DNA of 64,000 nt from Streptomyces curacoi (GCF_001513975.1 NZ_KQ947984.1:496001-560000), one strand, 5' to 3'; positions 7,440 to 16,863 are shown, counted from the stretch's first letter. Translations and numbers: made by a program. Notes: generated from the sequence alone by a model not told the origin.

Positions 7440-8494
7440 CCGCGCTCCCAGAATGCAGGACCGACGGGCTCTTCGAAGTCGCCAAGCGCCTGAAGGTAGC
7501 CCTCGTCGTTCACGCCGATGCGCAGCTGCGGCAGGGCGTGGCCGGCCGGGCCGAAGATCACTCGGGCACCGTCGGAGAGGTCGAAGGTGGACTGGTGGCA
7601 GGGGCAGAGCACATGGTGCGTCTGCTGCTCGTACAGGGAGATCGGGCAACCGACGTGGGTGCAGATCTTCGAGTACGCGACGATGCCCTCGTGCGACCAC
7701 TCGAGTTCGCGCTTGTCCTTGATGTCGTCGGGCTGGAGCCGGACGATCATCAGGGCCGCCTTGGCGATCTCGGTCTGGAAGTCGTGGTCGTGCTCCTCCA
7801 GGCCCTCCGGCTTGGCGAAGGTGAGGGAGCCGACCGCGACGTCCGAGGGACGCAGCGGCTCGTTGGTGTTCATGTTGACGAGCAGCTTGCCCTTGGACCA
7901 CAGGGTGTGGCGGAGCTTGGTCCCGGGCAGCGGACCGAGGTCACGCAGCAGGACGACGCCGGAGAGCGGGAACAGGGCCAGCGCACCGAACATCGTGTTG
8001 CGGATCAGCTTGCGGCGGCCCAGCGCCGACTCCTTGGCGCCCTGCCGGAAGTCGGCCATGACCTTGGCCTTGACCTCGGGCGACGCCTCGATCGGGTGCC
8101 GGTCGTCCGCGACCTCCACGTCGGACATCAGGGTGCGGGCCCAGTGGACCGCGCCCGCGCCGATGCAGAACAGCGCCGCGCCGAGGGTCAGGCCCAGCGC
8201 GAAGTTCATCGCGTTGATGTGACCGATCGGGAAGACGAAGATCGACTTGTCGTGCGGGATCGCCACGAACGAGGCGATGAAGCCGATGGTGGCCAGCATC
8301 GACACCGTGAACAGCAGGGCGACCGCGCGCTCGGACCGCCTGGCGGCCCGCTCGTCGATGTCCTGGATCCGGTGCTCGTGGGGCGGCAGCCCGGGGTCGG
8401 CGAACGGGTGCTTCTCGTCCGCGACGGTCACCGCGCCGTGCGTGGTGTCCTGCTCGGCCGGCAGGTTCTCTTCGGGAATGTCTTGGCTACTCAT
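7436..8494 (-). CDS. qcrA: Rieske iron-sulfur subunit of cytochrome bc1
   Basis: A 352-residue Rieske protein. The 2Fe-2S ligands are in CTHVGC (278-283) and CPCH (297-300). The N-terminal half holds about three hydrophobic helices (about 60-80, 95-118 and 165-185), the actinobacterial arrangement, against one helix in proteobacteria. Start ATG 8494 overlaps the qcrC stop by four bases (ATGA); the 12-codon upstream extension lies within qcrC and is rejected. It transfers electrons from quinol to the dihaem cytochrome QcrC. Confidence 0.97.
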   Translation of the reverse strand: MSSQDIPEENLPAEQDTTHGAVTVADEKHPFADPGLPPHEHRIQDIDERAARRSERAVALLFTVSMLATIGFIASFVAIPHDKSIFVFPIGHINAMNFALGLTLGAALFCIGAGAVHWARTLMSDVEVADDRHPIEASPEVKAKVMADFRQGAKESALGRRKLIRNTMFGALALFPLSGVVLLRDLGPLPGTKLRHTLWSKGKLLVNMNTNEPLRPSDVAVGSLTFAKPEGLEEHDHDFQTEIAKAALMIVRLQPDDIKDKRELEWSHEGIVAYSKICTHVGCPISLYEQQTHHVLCPCHQSTFDLSDGARVIFGPAGHALPQLRIGVNDEGYLQALGDFEEPVGPAFWERG

Positions 8495-9303
8495 GACTTC
8501 TTGGCCTTTGCGGTCCGGGCGGCGACCCACACGGCGATGGCGATCAAGCCGCCGAGTCCGAAGATCCAGCCGAACAGGCCCTCACTGACCGGCCCGAGGC
8601 CGCCCAGCTCCAGACCGCCCGGGTTCACCGTCTCGTCGCTGTTGACCGCGTTCAGGTACGCGATGATGTCCTTCTTGTTCTGCTCCGACAGCGTGGTGTC
8701 GGGGAACGACGGCATGTTCTGCGGGCCGGTCTGCATGGCCTCGTAGATGTGCTTCGGGTCGACGCCCTCGAGCGTCGGCGCGAACTTGCCGTGGGTCAGG
8801 GCGCCGCCCTTGCCGGTGAAGTTGTGGCACTGGGCGCAGTTGTTGCGGAAGAGCTCGCCGCCCTTGGCGATGTCCGCTCCCCCGGGGCCGTACTGCTCCT
8901 CGGTCGGGATGGACGGGCCGGCGCCCAGCGAGGCGATGTACGCCGCGAGCTGGTCGATCTCGGCCTGCGAGTAGATGTTCTTCTTCCGCGGGACCTGGGC
9001 GCCCTGGGAGGTGGCGGCCGGCATACGGCCCGTCGCGACCTGGAAGTCGACGGCAGCGGCGCCGACGCCCACCAGGCTCGGACCGTCGGAGGTGCCCTGA
9101 CCGCCGGTTCCGTGGCAGCTGGCGCAGCCGACGGTGTAGAGCTTCTTGCCCTCCTCGATGGTGAGGGACTGGGCGGTTTCCTCGGCCTGCGCCTTGTCCG
9201 CGGGCGCGAACACGGCGTACAGCCCCCCCGTGCACGCCAGCGCGAGGAGTAGGACGACGACCGCCGCCAGCGGATGGCGTCGTCGTGCGGAGAGCTTTTT
9301 CAC
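8491..9303 (-). CDS. qcrC: Dihaem cytochrome c subunit of cytochrome bc1
   Basis: A 270-residue protein with an N-terminal membrane/signal helix (12-33), two covalent haem sites CASCH (60-64) and CAQCH (156-160), and a C-terminal anchor at about 240-262. The two-haem QcrC replaces a soluble cytochrome c by carrying electrons directly to cytochrome oxidase. It is first of qcrC-qcrA-qcrB. The ctaE gene ends 79 bases upstream on the same strand, so all four may be co-transcribed. Confidence 0.97.
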   Translation of the reverse strand: MKKLSARRRHPLAAVVVLLLALACTGGLYAVFAPADKAQAEETAQSLTIEEGKKLYTVGCASCHGTGGQGTSDGPSLVGVGAAAVDFQVATGRMPAATSQGAQVPRKKNIYSQAEIDQLAAYIASLGAGPSIPTEEQYGPGGADIAKGGELFRNNCAQCHNFTGKGGALTHGKFAPTLEGVDPKHIYEAMQTGPQNMPSFPDTTLSEQNKKDIIAYLNAVNSDETVNPGGLELGGLGPVSEGLFGWIFGLGGLIAIAVWVAARTAKAKKS

Positions 9304-9382
9304 GGATTACCCCGGTGTCAGGATCTTCTGCGTCGATGCTTCTGGAAGGTGCGTTGTGGAACGCGCGCGGGATCGGGCCCGG

Positions 9383-10003
9383 CTACTTGATCATGTAGAT
9401 CGTGGCGAAGAGGCCGATCCAGACGACATCGACGAAGTGCCAGTAGTAGGACACGACGATCGCGGCGGTCGCCTGCTCGTGCGTGAACCTCCGGGCCATG
9501 TACGTGCGGCCGAGGACCAGCAGGAAGGCGATGAGACCGCCCGTCACGTGCAGGCCGTGGAAGCCGGTGGTCAGGTAGAAGACCGAGCCGTACGGGTCGG
9601 ACGAGAGCGAGAGGCCCTCGTGCTTGACCAGCTCGGTGTACTCGTACACCTGACCGCCGATGAAGATCGCACCCATGATGAAGGTGACGATGAACCAGCC
9701 CCGGAGCTTCTTCACGTCACCGCGCTCGGCGGCGAACACGCCGAGCTGGCAGGTGAGGGAGGAGAGCACCAGGATCGTGGTGTTCGTCGCCGAGAACGGG
9801 AAGTTCAGGGCGTCCGCCTTCTCGTGCCAGAAGTCCGGACCCGTCACCGATCGCAGGGTGAAGTACATCGCGAAGAGGGCCGCGAAGAACATCAGCTCGG
9901 AACTCAACCAGATGATGGTTCCGACGCTGGTGAGGTTCGGTCGATTGACCGACGGGTGCGCGTGACCCTTGTCTACTGTCGTTGCTGTCGCCACGACCGA
10001 CAT
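9383..10003 (-). CDS. ctaE: Cytochrome c oxidase subunit III
   Basis: A 206-residue membrane protein with five hydrophobic helices. Conserved subunit III features are the [11 protein letters not shown] helix with its buried glutamate and the FHGLHVTGG segment. It stabilises proton uptake in subunit I. It is encoded with the bc1 genes rather than with ctaCDF, which are 2 kb away. No clear ribosome site precedes the ATG; instead a perfect inverted repeat with 10-bp arms covers the start codon (9994-10014), so initiation may be regulated. Confidence 0.96.
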   Translation of the reverse strand: MSVVATATTVDKGHAHPSVNRPNLTSVGTIIWLSSELMFFAALFAMYFTLRSVTGPDFWHEKADALNFPFSATNTTILVLSSLTCQLGVFAAERGDVKKLRGWFIVTFIMGAIFIGGQVYEYTELVKHEGLSLSSDPYGSVFYLTTGFHGLHVTGGLIAFLLVLGRTYMARRFTHEQATAAIVVSYYWHFVDVVWIGLFATIYMIK

Positions 10004-10014
10004 TATGTCGGTCG
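9994..10014. promoter_or_regulatory. Perfect inverted repeat over the ctaE start codon
   Basis: Arms CGACCGACAT and ATGTCGGTCG flank a single central base. The ctaE start codon (10001-10003) lies inside the left arm. It could be a dimeric repressor operator or an mRNA hairpin that hides the start. It does not resemble Rex, Zur or NsrR sites as I know them. Confidence 0.55.
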
Positions 10015-10074
10015 CTTATCCCGCCCTCACTCCGGGGGGTGCCGTTCGGAGTGTCTTGGCCGTTCATACCGGTG

Positions 10075-10101
10075 TTGACGTGGTGTTCAAGGGAGTAGCA
10101 T
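10075..10101 (+). promoter_or_regulatory. Candidate promoter of the receiver-like gene
   Basis: TTGACG (10075-10080) and TAGCAT (10096-10101) have good HrdB-type hexamers, but the spacer is 15 bp, shorter than ideal. It lies 48 bases before the start, and a strong GGAGGA ribosome site follows. Confidence 0.4.
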
Positions 10102-10148
10102 CCGGCCCAACAGGCCTGTCCTTACGACGCTGACGTCACGGAGGAACA

Positions 10149-10550
10149 ATGCAGCCGACCGCCACGGTGCTGGTCTACAGCGACGACTCCAACACCCGCG
10201 AGCAGGTGAGGTTGGCGACGGGACGGAGGCCTGCGCCGGATGTCCCGGTGGTGGAGTTCGTGGAGTGTGCCACTCCGGCCGCTGTCATCAAGGAGCTGGA
10301 CAAGGGGGGCATCGACGTCTGCGTCCTGGACGGTGAGGCCGTGCCGATGGGGGGCATGGGGATGTGCCGCCAGATCAAGGACGAGGTGTTCAACTGCCCG
10401 CCGGTGCTGCTGCTGATCGGGCGGCCCCAGGACGCGTGGCTGGCCACGTGGAGCCGGGCCGAGGCGGCGGTGACGTTGCCCGTGGAGCCGGTGGAGTTCG
10501 CGGCGGCGCTGGCGTCCCTGTTGCGGACGAAGAGGCTTCAGAGCGCCTAG
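10149..10550 (+). CDS. Stand-alone degenerate receiver-like protein
   Basis: A 133-residue soluble protein with the length and beta-alpha pattern of a CheY-like receiver: an acidic pair early (SDDS, residues 11-14), a candidate phosphoacceptor D58 in CVLDGEAVP, and a fifth-strand region ending TLPVEP. The conserved lysine that normally precedes proline (KP) is replaced by LP, so it looks like a pseudo-receiver. No output domain is present. A strong ribosome site (GGAGGA) sits 4-9 bases upstream. It is divergent from ctaE, between the bc1 and oxidase operons, so a link to respiratory regulation is possible but only inferred. Confidence 0.8.
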   Translation: MQPTATVLVYSDDSNTREQVRLATGRRPAPDVPVVEFVECATPAAVIKELDKGGIDVCVLDGEAVPMGGMGMCRQIKDEVFNCPPVLLLIGRPQDAWLATWSRAEAAVTLPVEPVEFAAALASLLRTKRLQSA

Positions 10551-10579
10551 GAGCTCGGTTCGGCATGCAGTCCGGCGCC

Positions 10580-10625
10580 TGCGGGTCGTGGGGGCTGATC
10601 GCGCAGTTCCCCGCGCCCCTTCAGG
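10580..10625. repeat. Streptomyces interspersed element (GCGCAGTTCCCCGCGCCCCT type)
   Basis: An intergenic element containing GGGGGCTGATC followed by GCGCAGTTCCCCGCGCCCCT. This sequence is common between genes in Streptomyces genomes, from general knowledge. GCGC and GGGG pair with downstream GCGC and CCCC, giving a terminator-like hairpin between two convergent genes. Related copies lie near 15328-15395 and 48971-49015. Confidence 0.7.
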
Positions 10626-10645
10626 CCGGCTGCCGTCCCGTTGGT

Positions 10646-11902
10646 CTAGACGGTCTGTGGCCTCAGTCTTGCGCGCTCGGAAAGGCTCGGCCCGTCCGGT
10701 GTGCCGCCCACCAGGGCGCTGCCGCTGCGCCAGTTCTTCCAGGTGAGGTTCCAGTCGCCGAAGCCGTTGCCGAACGGTTCCATCGTGTTGCCGTACGAGT
10801 TGATGACCTTGACGATGTCGCCCTCGCGGACGTTGTCGAAGAACCACTCGGCGTTGGCGGTGCTCATGCCGGTGCAGCCGTGGCTGACGTTGGCGTAGCC
10901 CTGGGAGCCGACGGACCAGGGGGCGGCGTGGACGTACTCGCCGCTCCAGGTGACGCGGGTGGCGTAGTAGACCGGTAGGTCGTAGGAGTCCGCGGAGCCC
11001 TCCGCTATGCCGATGCTCGTGCCGCGCATGCGTACGAAGTACTCCTTGGCCAGTACGACCTTGACGCCGTTGCGGGTCTCGAAGCCGGGCTTGCCGGTCG
11101 TGACGGGGATCGATCTGACCTCCTCGCCGTTGCGGTAGAGCGTCAGCTGGTGGGACGCGGCGTCCGTGACGGCGATGACCTGGTCGCCCGTGGTGATCTT
11201 CAGGGGCTTGACCTTGCCGCCCCAGATGCGGTCGCTGATCTTGACGCCTTCGAGGTTGCTGCGGGCCCGGATGGTGGCGTGGGTGGGCCAGTACTCCTTG
11301 GGGCGGTAGTGGAGTTCCTTGTCGTCCACCCAGTGCCAGGTGCCCTCCACGGCGGGCGTGGAGTCGACTTTCAGGGCCCGCTCCACTATCGCCCGCTGGT
11401 TTCTGTCCTGGACGGGCCGGTTCAGCTCGGCCGTGATGGGCTGGCCCACGCCGTATGTGCCCGCCTTGGGGCCGAACTCCACCGTCAGGTGCTTCTTGGT
11501 GGTCGGCTTGCTGGTGTGGAAGGTGAGGACCTTGCGGCCGGGGGCGCCGTCCTCGTCCTCCGTGCTCACGCGCACCGTGTAGCGGGCGTTGGCGGCCAGC
11601 GGGGAGGTGCTGTGCCAGCGGGTGCCGTCGGCGGAGAGTTCGCCCGCGACATAGCGTCCTGCGGCGTCCTTGGCGGTGACGTCGGTGATACGGCCGTCGG
11701 AGTCGTCCGTGGTGACTTCCAGGGGCTTGTCGGGGTCGGCCTTCCCGCCCTTGCCCGCGGGGCCGTTGAAGGCGATCTGGTCCGCCGCGTCGTACGGGTC
11801 GGCGGACAGCGGGTTGCCGTCGCTGCCGCAGCTGGTGACCCCCGCGGCCAGGGCGATCGCCAGCAGCGTGCAGCCGGCGACGGTGTGCGGTGTGTGGCTC
11901 AT
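10646..11902 (-). CDS. L,D-transpeptidase lipoprotein (YkuD domain, Ig-like domains)
   Basis: A 418-residue peptidoglycan cross-linking enzyme anchored outside the membrane. The signal peptide ends in lipobox VTSC (C25). The central part resembles the two Ig-like domains of mycobacterial Ldt proteins, and the C-terminal YkuD catalytic domain has SHGCTGMS with H341 and nucleophile C343. A short tail follows the catalytic domain. Such enzymes make 3-3 cross-links between diaminopimelate residues. It sits between the respiratory gene groups on the same strand, but a terminator and spacer separate it from ctaF. Confidence 0.93.
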   Translation of the reverse strand: MSHTPHTVAGCTLLAIALAAGVTSCGSDGNPLSADPYDAADQIAFNGPAGKGGKADPDKPLEVTTDDSDGRITDVTAKDAAGRYVAGELSADGTRWHSTSPLAANARYTVRVSTEDEDGAPGRKVLTFHTSKPTTKKHLTVEFGPKAGTYGVGQPITAELNRPVQDRNQRAIVERALKVDSTPAVEGTWHWVDDKELHYRPKEYWPTHATIRARSNLEGVKISDRIWGGKVKPLKITTGDQVIAVTDAASHQLTLYRNGEEVRSIPVTTGKPGFETRNGVKVVLAKEYFVRMRGTSIGIAEGSADSYDLPVYYATRVTWSGEYVHAAPWSVGSQGYANVSHGCTGMSTANAEWFFDNVREGDIVKVINSYGNTMEPFGNGFGDWNLTWKNWRSGSALVGGTPDGPSLSERARLRPQTV

Positions 11903-11979
11903 GGCTTCACGCTAGGAAGCCGCGTCAACGGCGGCGCGTCAGGAGACACGTTCGAGTGATTGGGATTACGGCAAAAGAG

Positions 11980-12014
11980 GGAGCCCGGACCTCCTGACGG
12001 AGTGTCCGGGCTCC
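11980..12014 (-). terminator. Terminator of the ctaCDF operon
   Basis: Hairpin with 11-bp perfect arms GGAGCCCGGAC / GTCCGGGCTCC and an inner CTCC/GGAG extension, 18 bases beyond the ctaF stop. Confidence 0.88.
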
Positions 12015-12032
12015 TGCTGAGCTCAGCTCGTG

Positions 12033-12431
12033 TTACTGGGTGCGGTTCTCACCGCGGTAGTACTCGAAGACCCAGCCCCAGATGCCGACCAGGATCAGCG
12101 GCGCCGAGAAGTACATCAGCCACCAGCCGATCGCGACCGACAGGAAGGCGAGGGCGCCACCGATCGCGAGGGAGAGCGGCTGCCAGCTGTGCGGGCTGAA
12201 GAACCCGACCTCGCCGGCGTCGTCCGCGACGTCCGCTTCCTTGTTGTCCTGTGCACCGGCGTCCACCCGCTTGGCCGTGAAGCCGAGATAGAAGCCGATC
12301 ATGATGGCCAGCCCGAAGGCCAGGAAGAGGGCCGTGGTACCGGCCGGCTCCTTCGACCACACGCCATAGACGATCGCCATGGCGAGGATGAAGACGCTCA
12401 GCCACATGAACATCCGGCCTTGGATCTTCAC
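12033..12431 (-). CDS. ctaF: Cytochrome c oxidase subunit IV (actinobacterial type)
   Basis: A 132-residue membrane protein with helices at about 8-27, 33-52, 86-106 and 107-122, split by a hydrophilic acidic segment. This matches the four-helix actinobacterial CtaF. Its start overlaps the ctaD stop as ATGA, and it is the last gene of ctaC-ctaD-ctaF. It is a structural subunit of the aa3 oxidase and has no redox cofactor. Confidence 0.95.
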   Translation of the reverse strand: MKIQGRMFMWLSVFILAMAIVYGVWSKEPAGTTALFLAFGLAIMIGFYLGFTAKRVDAGAQDNKEADVADDAGEVGFFSPHSWQPLSLAIGGALAFLSVAIGWWLMYFSAPLILVGIWGWVFEYYRGENRTQ

Positions 12432-14170
12432 TTGCCGGCCTCCTTGGCGCCGTTGCCGGCCAGAGCCTTGCCCCCGTGCGGGGCGTTCTCGAGCTCGTCG
12501 AGCGCGGCGATCTCAGGGTGGTGCAGGTCGAACGCCGGGGATTCGGAACGGATCCGCGGCAGGGTGAGGAAGTTGTGCCGCGGCGGCGGGCAGGACGTCG
12601 CCCACTCCAGGGAGCGGCCGTAGCCCCACGGGTCGTCGACGCCGACCGGCTTGCCGTACTTGGCCGTCTTCCACACGTTGTAGAAGAAGGGCAGCAGCGA
12701 CGCGCCGAGCACGAACGAGCTGATCGTCGAGATGGTGTTCAGGGCGGTGAAGCCGTCGGCCGCCAGGTAGTCGGCGTAACGACGCGGCATGCCCTCGGCG
12801 CCCAGCCAGTGCTGGACCAGGAAGGTGCCGTGGAAGCCGATGAACAGCGTCCAGAACGTGATCTTGCCGAGCCGCTCGTCGAGCATCTTGCCGGTCATCT
12901 TCGGCCACCAGAAGTGGAAGCCGGAGAACATCGCGAAGACGACGGTTCCGAAGACGACGTAGTGGAAGTGCGCCACGACGAAGTACGAGTCGGAGACGTG
13001 GAAGTCCAGCGGCGGCGAGGCCAGGATGACGCCGGTCAGACCACCGAAGGTGAAGGTGATGAGGAAGCCGGTCGCCCACAGCATCGGCGTCTCGAAGGAC
13101 AGTGAGCCCTTCCACATGGTGCCGATCCAGTTGAAGAACTTCACGCCGGTCGGTACGGCGATGAGGAACGTCATGAAGGCGAAGAACGGCAGCAGCACAC
13201 CGCCGGTGACGTACATGTGGTGCGCCCACACCGTCACGGACAGACCCGCGATCGCGATGGTCGCCGCGATCAGACCCATGTAGCCGAACATCGGCTTGCG
13301 GGAGAAGACCGGGATGACCTCACTGATGATGCCGAAGAACGGCAGCGCGATGATGTACACCTCTGGATGGCCGAAGAACCAGAAGAGGTGTTGCCACAGC
13401 AGCGCTCCGCCGTTGGCCGAGTCGAAGATGTGCGCGCCGAACTTGCGGTCCGCCTCCAGCGCGAACAGCGCCGCCGCCAGGACCGGGAAGGCCAGCAGGA
13501 CCAGCACCGCGGTCAGCAGCACGTTCCACACGAAGATCGGCATGCGGAACATCGTCATGCCCGGGGCGCGCATGCAGATGATCGTGGTGATGAAGTTGAC
13601 CGAGCCGAGGATGGTGCCGAAGCCGGAGAAGGCCAGGCCCATGATCCACATGTCGGCGCCGATGCCCGGGCTGCGGACCGCGTCCGACAGCGGGGAGTAG
13701 GCGAACCAGCCGAAGTCGGCCGCGCCCTGCGGGGTGAGGAAGCCGCCGACCGCGATGAGCGAGCCGAACAGGTACAGCCAGTAGGCGAACATGTTCAGCC
13801 GGGGGAAGGCCACGTCCGGCGCGCCGATCTGCAGCGGCATGATCCAGTTCGCGAAGCCCGCGAACAGCGGCGTCGCGAACATCAGCAGCATGATCGTGCC
13901 GTGCATCGTGAACGCCTGGTTGAACTGCTCGTTCGACATCATCTGCAGGCCCGGACGGGCCAGCTCGGCACGCATGAGCAGCGCCATCACGCCACCGATC
14001 ACGAAGAACGCGAACGACGTGACGAGGTACAGCGTTCCGATCGTCTTGTGGTCGGTGGTGGTGAGCCACTTGACCACGACGTTGCCGGGCTGCTTGCGCC
14101 TGACCGGCAGCTCGTTCTCGTACGAGTCCTCAGCTGCCGCGGCACCCTGGGGTTCGTTGAGGATGCTCAC
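12428..14170 (-). CDS. ctaD: Cytochrome c oxidase subunit I
   Basis: The catalytic haem-copper subunit, 580 residues. Visible ligands and family motifs are the low-spin haem histidine in MHGTIML, the CuB/cross-link segment [11 protein letters not shown] with its tyrosine, the HH pair in WAHHMY, and the HFHYVVFG motif supplying haem a3 and haem a ligands. Twelve helices fit. It reduces O2 to water and pumps protons. Both ends overlap neighbours as ATGA, so it is translationally coupled to ctaC and ctaF. Confidence 0.98.
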   Translation of the reverse strand: MSILNEPQGAAAAEDSYENELPVRRKQPGNVVVKWLTTTDHKTIGTLYLVTSFAFFVIGGVMALLMRAELARPGLQMMSNEQFNQAFTMHGTIMLLMFATPLFAGFANWIMPLQIGAPDVAFPRLNMFAYWLYLFGSLIAVGGFLTPQGAADFGWFAYSPLSDAVRSPGIGADMWIMGLAFSGFGTILGSVNFITTIICMRAPGMTMFRMPIFVWNVLLTAVLVLLAFPVLAAALFALEADRKFGAHIFDSANGGALLWQHLFWFFGHPEVYIIALPFFGIISEVIPVFSRKPMFGYMGLIAATIAIAGLSVTVWAHHMYVTGGVLLPFFAFMTFLIAVPTGVKFFNWIGTMWKGSLSFETPMLWATGFLITFTFGGLTGVILASPPLDFHVSDSYFVVAHFHYVVFGTVVFAMFSGFHFWWPKMTGKMLDERLGKITFWTLFIGFHGTFLVQHWLGAEGMPRRYADYLAADGFTALNTISTISSFVLGASLLPFFYNVWKTAKYGKPVGVDDPWGYGRSLEWATSCPPPRHNFLTLPRIRSESPAFDLHHPEIAALDELENAPHGGKALAGNGAKEAGK

Positions 14171-15132
14171 AGGTTGTTCGTCTCCCGGTTCTTCTCGTGG
14201 CTCGTCTGCGCGATGCCGGCGGGAACGTAACCGGTCTGCCCCTTCTTGGCGAGGTCCTTGAGGTGCTGCTCATAGCGCTCGGGGGAGACGACCTTCACGT
14301 TGAACAGCATCCGGGAGTGGTCGACGCCGCAGAGTTCGGCGCACTTGCCCAGGAAGGTGCCCTCCTTGTTGGGGGTCACCTCGAAGGCGTTGGTGTGGCC
14401 CGGGATGACGTCCTGCTTCATCAGGAACGGCACCACCCAGAAGGAGTGGATGACGTCACGCGAGGTGAGGACGAAGCGGACCGTCTTGCCCTTGGGCAGC
14501 CACAGGGTCGGGCCCGGGTTGCCCGTCTGCGGGTTCCGGGTGCCGGGGGTGCCGCAGTCGTACACACCGCCGGCGTTCGCCGGGAAGTCTTCCTTGTACC
14601 GGTCCGGGATCGCGTCCAGTTCCCTGGCGGTCTTGGCGTCGCCGGTGGAACCTTCGACGTTCTCGATCATGTTGAAGCACCAGCTCCACTGGAAGCCGAC
14701 GACGTTGACGGTGACGTCGGGCTTGTCCTTGAGGCTGAGGAGCTTCGACTCGTCGCGGGCCGTGAAGTAGAACAGGACCGAGACGATGATGAGCGGAACG
14801 ACCGTGTACAGCGCCTCGATGGGCATGTTGTACCGCGTCTGCGGGGGAACCTCGACCTTGGTGCGGCTGCGCCGGTGGAACATGGCGCTCCACAGGATGA
14901 GGCCCCACACCAGCACGCCGACGGCGAGCGCCGCGGCCCAGGAACCCTGCCACAGGGAGAGGATCCGCGGAGCCTCTTCTGTGGTCGGGGTGGGCATACC
15001 AAGGCGGGGGAAGTCTTCCCAGTTGTACGAGCAACCGGTGGCTGTCGCCAGGACCAGGCCCGCAGTCAGTGCCTGCAGCAGCTTCCGCCGCATCGGGCGC
15101 CGCGGCGAGCGGTCGGAGCCGTTGGGACTCAC
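14167..15132 (-). CDS. ctaC: Cytochrome c oxidase subunit II (CuA)
   Basis: A 321-residue lipoprotein-type subunit II. The signal ends at C34 (ATGC), followed by two membrane helices (about 63-83 and 108-124) and a periplasmic cupredoxin domain. CuA ligands are H229, C264, C268, H272 and M275 ([12 protein letters not shown]). Start is GTG 15132, with GGAAGG seven bases upstream. It accepts electrons from QcrC and passes them to CtaD. First gene of ctaCDF. Confidence 0.97.
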   Translation of the reverse strand: MSPNGSDRSPRRPMRRKLLQALTAGLVLATATGCSYNWEDFPRLGMPTPTTEEAPRILSLWQGSWAAALAVGVLVWGLILWSAMFHRRSRTKVEVPPQTRYNMPIEALYTVVPLIIVSVLFYFTARDESKLLSLKDKPDVTVNVVGFQWSWCFNMIENVEGSTGDAKTARELDAIPDRYKEDFPANAGGVYDCGTPGTRNPQTGNPGPTLWLPKGKTVRFVLTSRDVIHSFWVVPFLMKQDVIPGHTNAFEVTPNKEGTFLGKCAELCGVDHSRMLFNVKVVSPERYEQHLKDLAKKGQTGYVPAGIAQTSHEKNRETNNL

Positions 15133-15327
15133 GTAGCGCCTTCCCGAGAGTCTCGCCCGCGCGGATTGGCTGCGGCCTGCCTTCTCGCTGGTCGGTCGCC
15201 GCCCTGCGTCGGGCAGGGGTTTGGATGTTTATGCGGACCAAACCCTACTGGACGCTCTTGGAGGGTTCGCGGGGAGGGGTGCCTATGGGGTGGGGTGGTT
15301 CGCTGGTTTGGCGGCGGCGGGTGGTTT

Positions 15328-15395
15328 GCGGCTGGTCGCGCCCCACGGCGGAGCCGCTGACGTCACAGCCCCGCGCCCCTTTGGGCGTTGCGGCG
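15328..15395. repeat. Interspersed Streptomyces element, variant copy
   Basis: The 285-base space between divergent ctaC and the desulfurase fusion contains TGCGGCTGGTCGCGCCCC, a GGCGGAGCCGC segment and CACAGCCCCGCGCCCCTTT, which together are a common Streptomyces intergenic repeat. The rest must hold both divergent promoters; none stands out. Confidence 0.6.
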
Positions 15396-15417
15396 AGGGG
15401 CGGTTTAGCGTTGCTGT

Positions 15418-16794
15418 GTGGGCTACTTCGACGCTGCTTCCAGTGCTCCTCTTCATCCTGTCGCGCGGCAGGCTCTGCAGGCCTCCCTCGATGAGGGGTG
15501 GGCCGATCCCGCACGTCTTTATCGGGAGGGGCGGCGGGCCCGGATGCTGCTGGACGCGGCTCGGGAGGCGGCTGCCGAGGCTGTGGGGTGCCGGGCGGAC
15601 GAGTTGGTCTTCACCTCCTCCGGGACGCGGGCCGTGCACTCGGGGATCGCGGGGGCGTTGGCGGGGCGGCGGCGGGTCGGGCGTCACCTGATCGTGTCCG
15701 CGGTCGAACACTCCTCTGTGCTCCATGCGGCTGATGCGCACGAGGCCGCGGGCGGGTCGGTCACGCAGGTCGCGGTGGACCGTGCGGGGGCGGTGAGTGT
15801 GCAGGCGTACGCGGATGCCCTTCGGGCGGACACCGCGCTGGCCTGTCTTCAGTCGGCCAACCATGAGGTGGGGACCGAGCAGCCCGTCGCCGAAGTGGCC
15901 GCCGTGTGCCGGGAGGCCGGGGTGCCGTTGCTGGTGGACGCGGCGCAGTCGCTGGGGTGGGGGCCGGTCGAGGGCGACTGGTCGGTGTTGACCGGGAGTG
16001 CCCACAAGTGGGGTGGTCCGTCGGGGGTCGGGCTGCTCGTCGTACGGAAAGGGGTGCGGTTCGCCGCGCAAGGGCCCGCGGACGAGCGGGAGTCGGGGCG
16101 GGCGGCCGGGTTCGAGAACATCCCGGCGATCGTCGCGGCGGCGGCCTCGCTGCGTGCCGTGCGGGCGGAGGCGGCCCAAGAGGCGGTACGGCTGCGGGAG
16201 CTGACGGAGCGGATCCGGGCGCGGGTGCCGGGGCTGGTGCCGGATGTGGAGGTGGTGGGGGATCCGGCGCGGCGGCTGCCCGGGATCGTCACCTTCTCCT
16301 GTCTCTATGTCGACGGGGAGACATTGCTGCACGAGCTGGATCGGGCCGGATTTTCGGTTTCATCCGGTTCGTCCTGTACGAGCAGCACGCTGACGCCCAG
16401 CCATGTGCTGAAGGCGATGGGGGTGCTGAGCGAGGGGAACGTGCGGGTGTCGCTGCCGCCGGGGACGGCCGAAGAGGATGTCGAGCGGTTCCTGGAGGTG
16501 CTGCCGGGGGCGGTGGCCGGGGTGCGGGAGAAGCTGGGGGCGCCGGCCGGGGAGGCGGTCGTACGGGACGACGTCCTGGTCGTGGACTCGCTCGGCAAGC
16601 GGTGCCCGATTCCCGTCATCGAGCTCGCCAAGGTGATCGGCGAAGTGCCGGTGGGCGGACTGGTACGGGTCCTCTCCGACGACGAGGCGGCCCGGCTGGA
16701 CATCCCGGCGTGGTGCGAGATGCGGGGGCAGGAGTACGTGGGCGAGGAGCCGACGGACCAGGGAACGGCGTACATCGTCCGCCGGGTGAGCTGA
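15418..16794 (+). CDS. Cysteine desulfurase fused to a TusA-like sulfur carrier domain
   Basis: Residues 1-375 are an IscS/NifS-type class V enzyme: H98 in EHSS, D174 in LVDAAQS, PLP lysine K197 in SAHKWGG, and catalytic Cys in the loop SSGSSCTSS (about 321). After a linker, residues 383-458 form a TusA/SirA domain with the CPxP carrier motif (CPIP, C396). One polypeptide could therefore take sulfur from cysteine and pass the persulfide to its own carrier, as IscS and TusA do separately for thiolated tRNA or cofactor synthesis. GTG start, read straight into a desulfurase N-terminus (YFDAASSAPLHP). It stands alone, divergent from ctaC. Confidence 0.9.
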   Translation: MGYFDAASSAPLHPVARQALQASLDEGWADPARLYREGRRARMLLDAAREAAAEAVGCRADELVFTSSGTRAVHSGIAGALAGRRRVGRHLIVSAVEHSSVLHAADAHEAAGGSVTQVAVDRAGAVSVQAYADALRADTALACLQSANHEVGTEQPVAEVAAVCREAGVPLLVDAAQSLGWGPVEGDWSVLTGSAHKWGGPSGVGLLVVRKGVRFAAQGPADERESGRAAGFENIPAIVAAAASLRAVRAEAAQEAVRLRELTERIRARVPGLVPDVEVVGDPARRLPGIVTFSCLYVDGETLLHELDRAGFSVSSGSSCTSSTLTPSHVLKAMGVLSEGNVRVSLPPGTAEEDVERFLEVLPGAVAGVREKLGAPAGEAVVRDDVLVVDSLGKRCPIPVIELAKVIGEVPVGGLVRVLSDDEAARLDIPAWCEMRGQEYVGEEPTDQGTAYIVRRVS

Positions 16795-16863
16795 ACGCCC
16801 CCGAGGGGTGCGGGGAGCTGACCGGCCGGCCCCCGCGCACCCGTACCCGACGACGGGCCGGAA

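Noticed and set aside
5802..7901. Longer qcrB reading frame starting inside qcrA
   Set aside because: The extra 154 residues are Arg/Pro/Ala-rich and out of frame with QcrA; the ATGA junction at 7436-7439 marks the true start.
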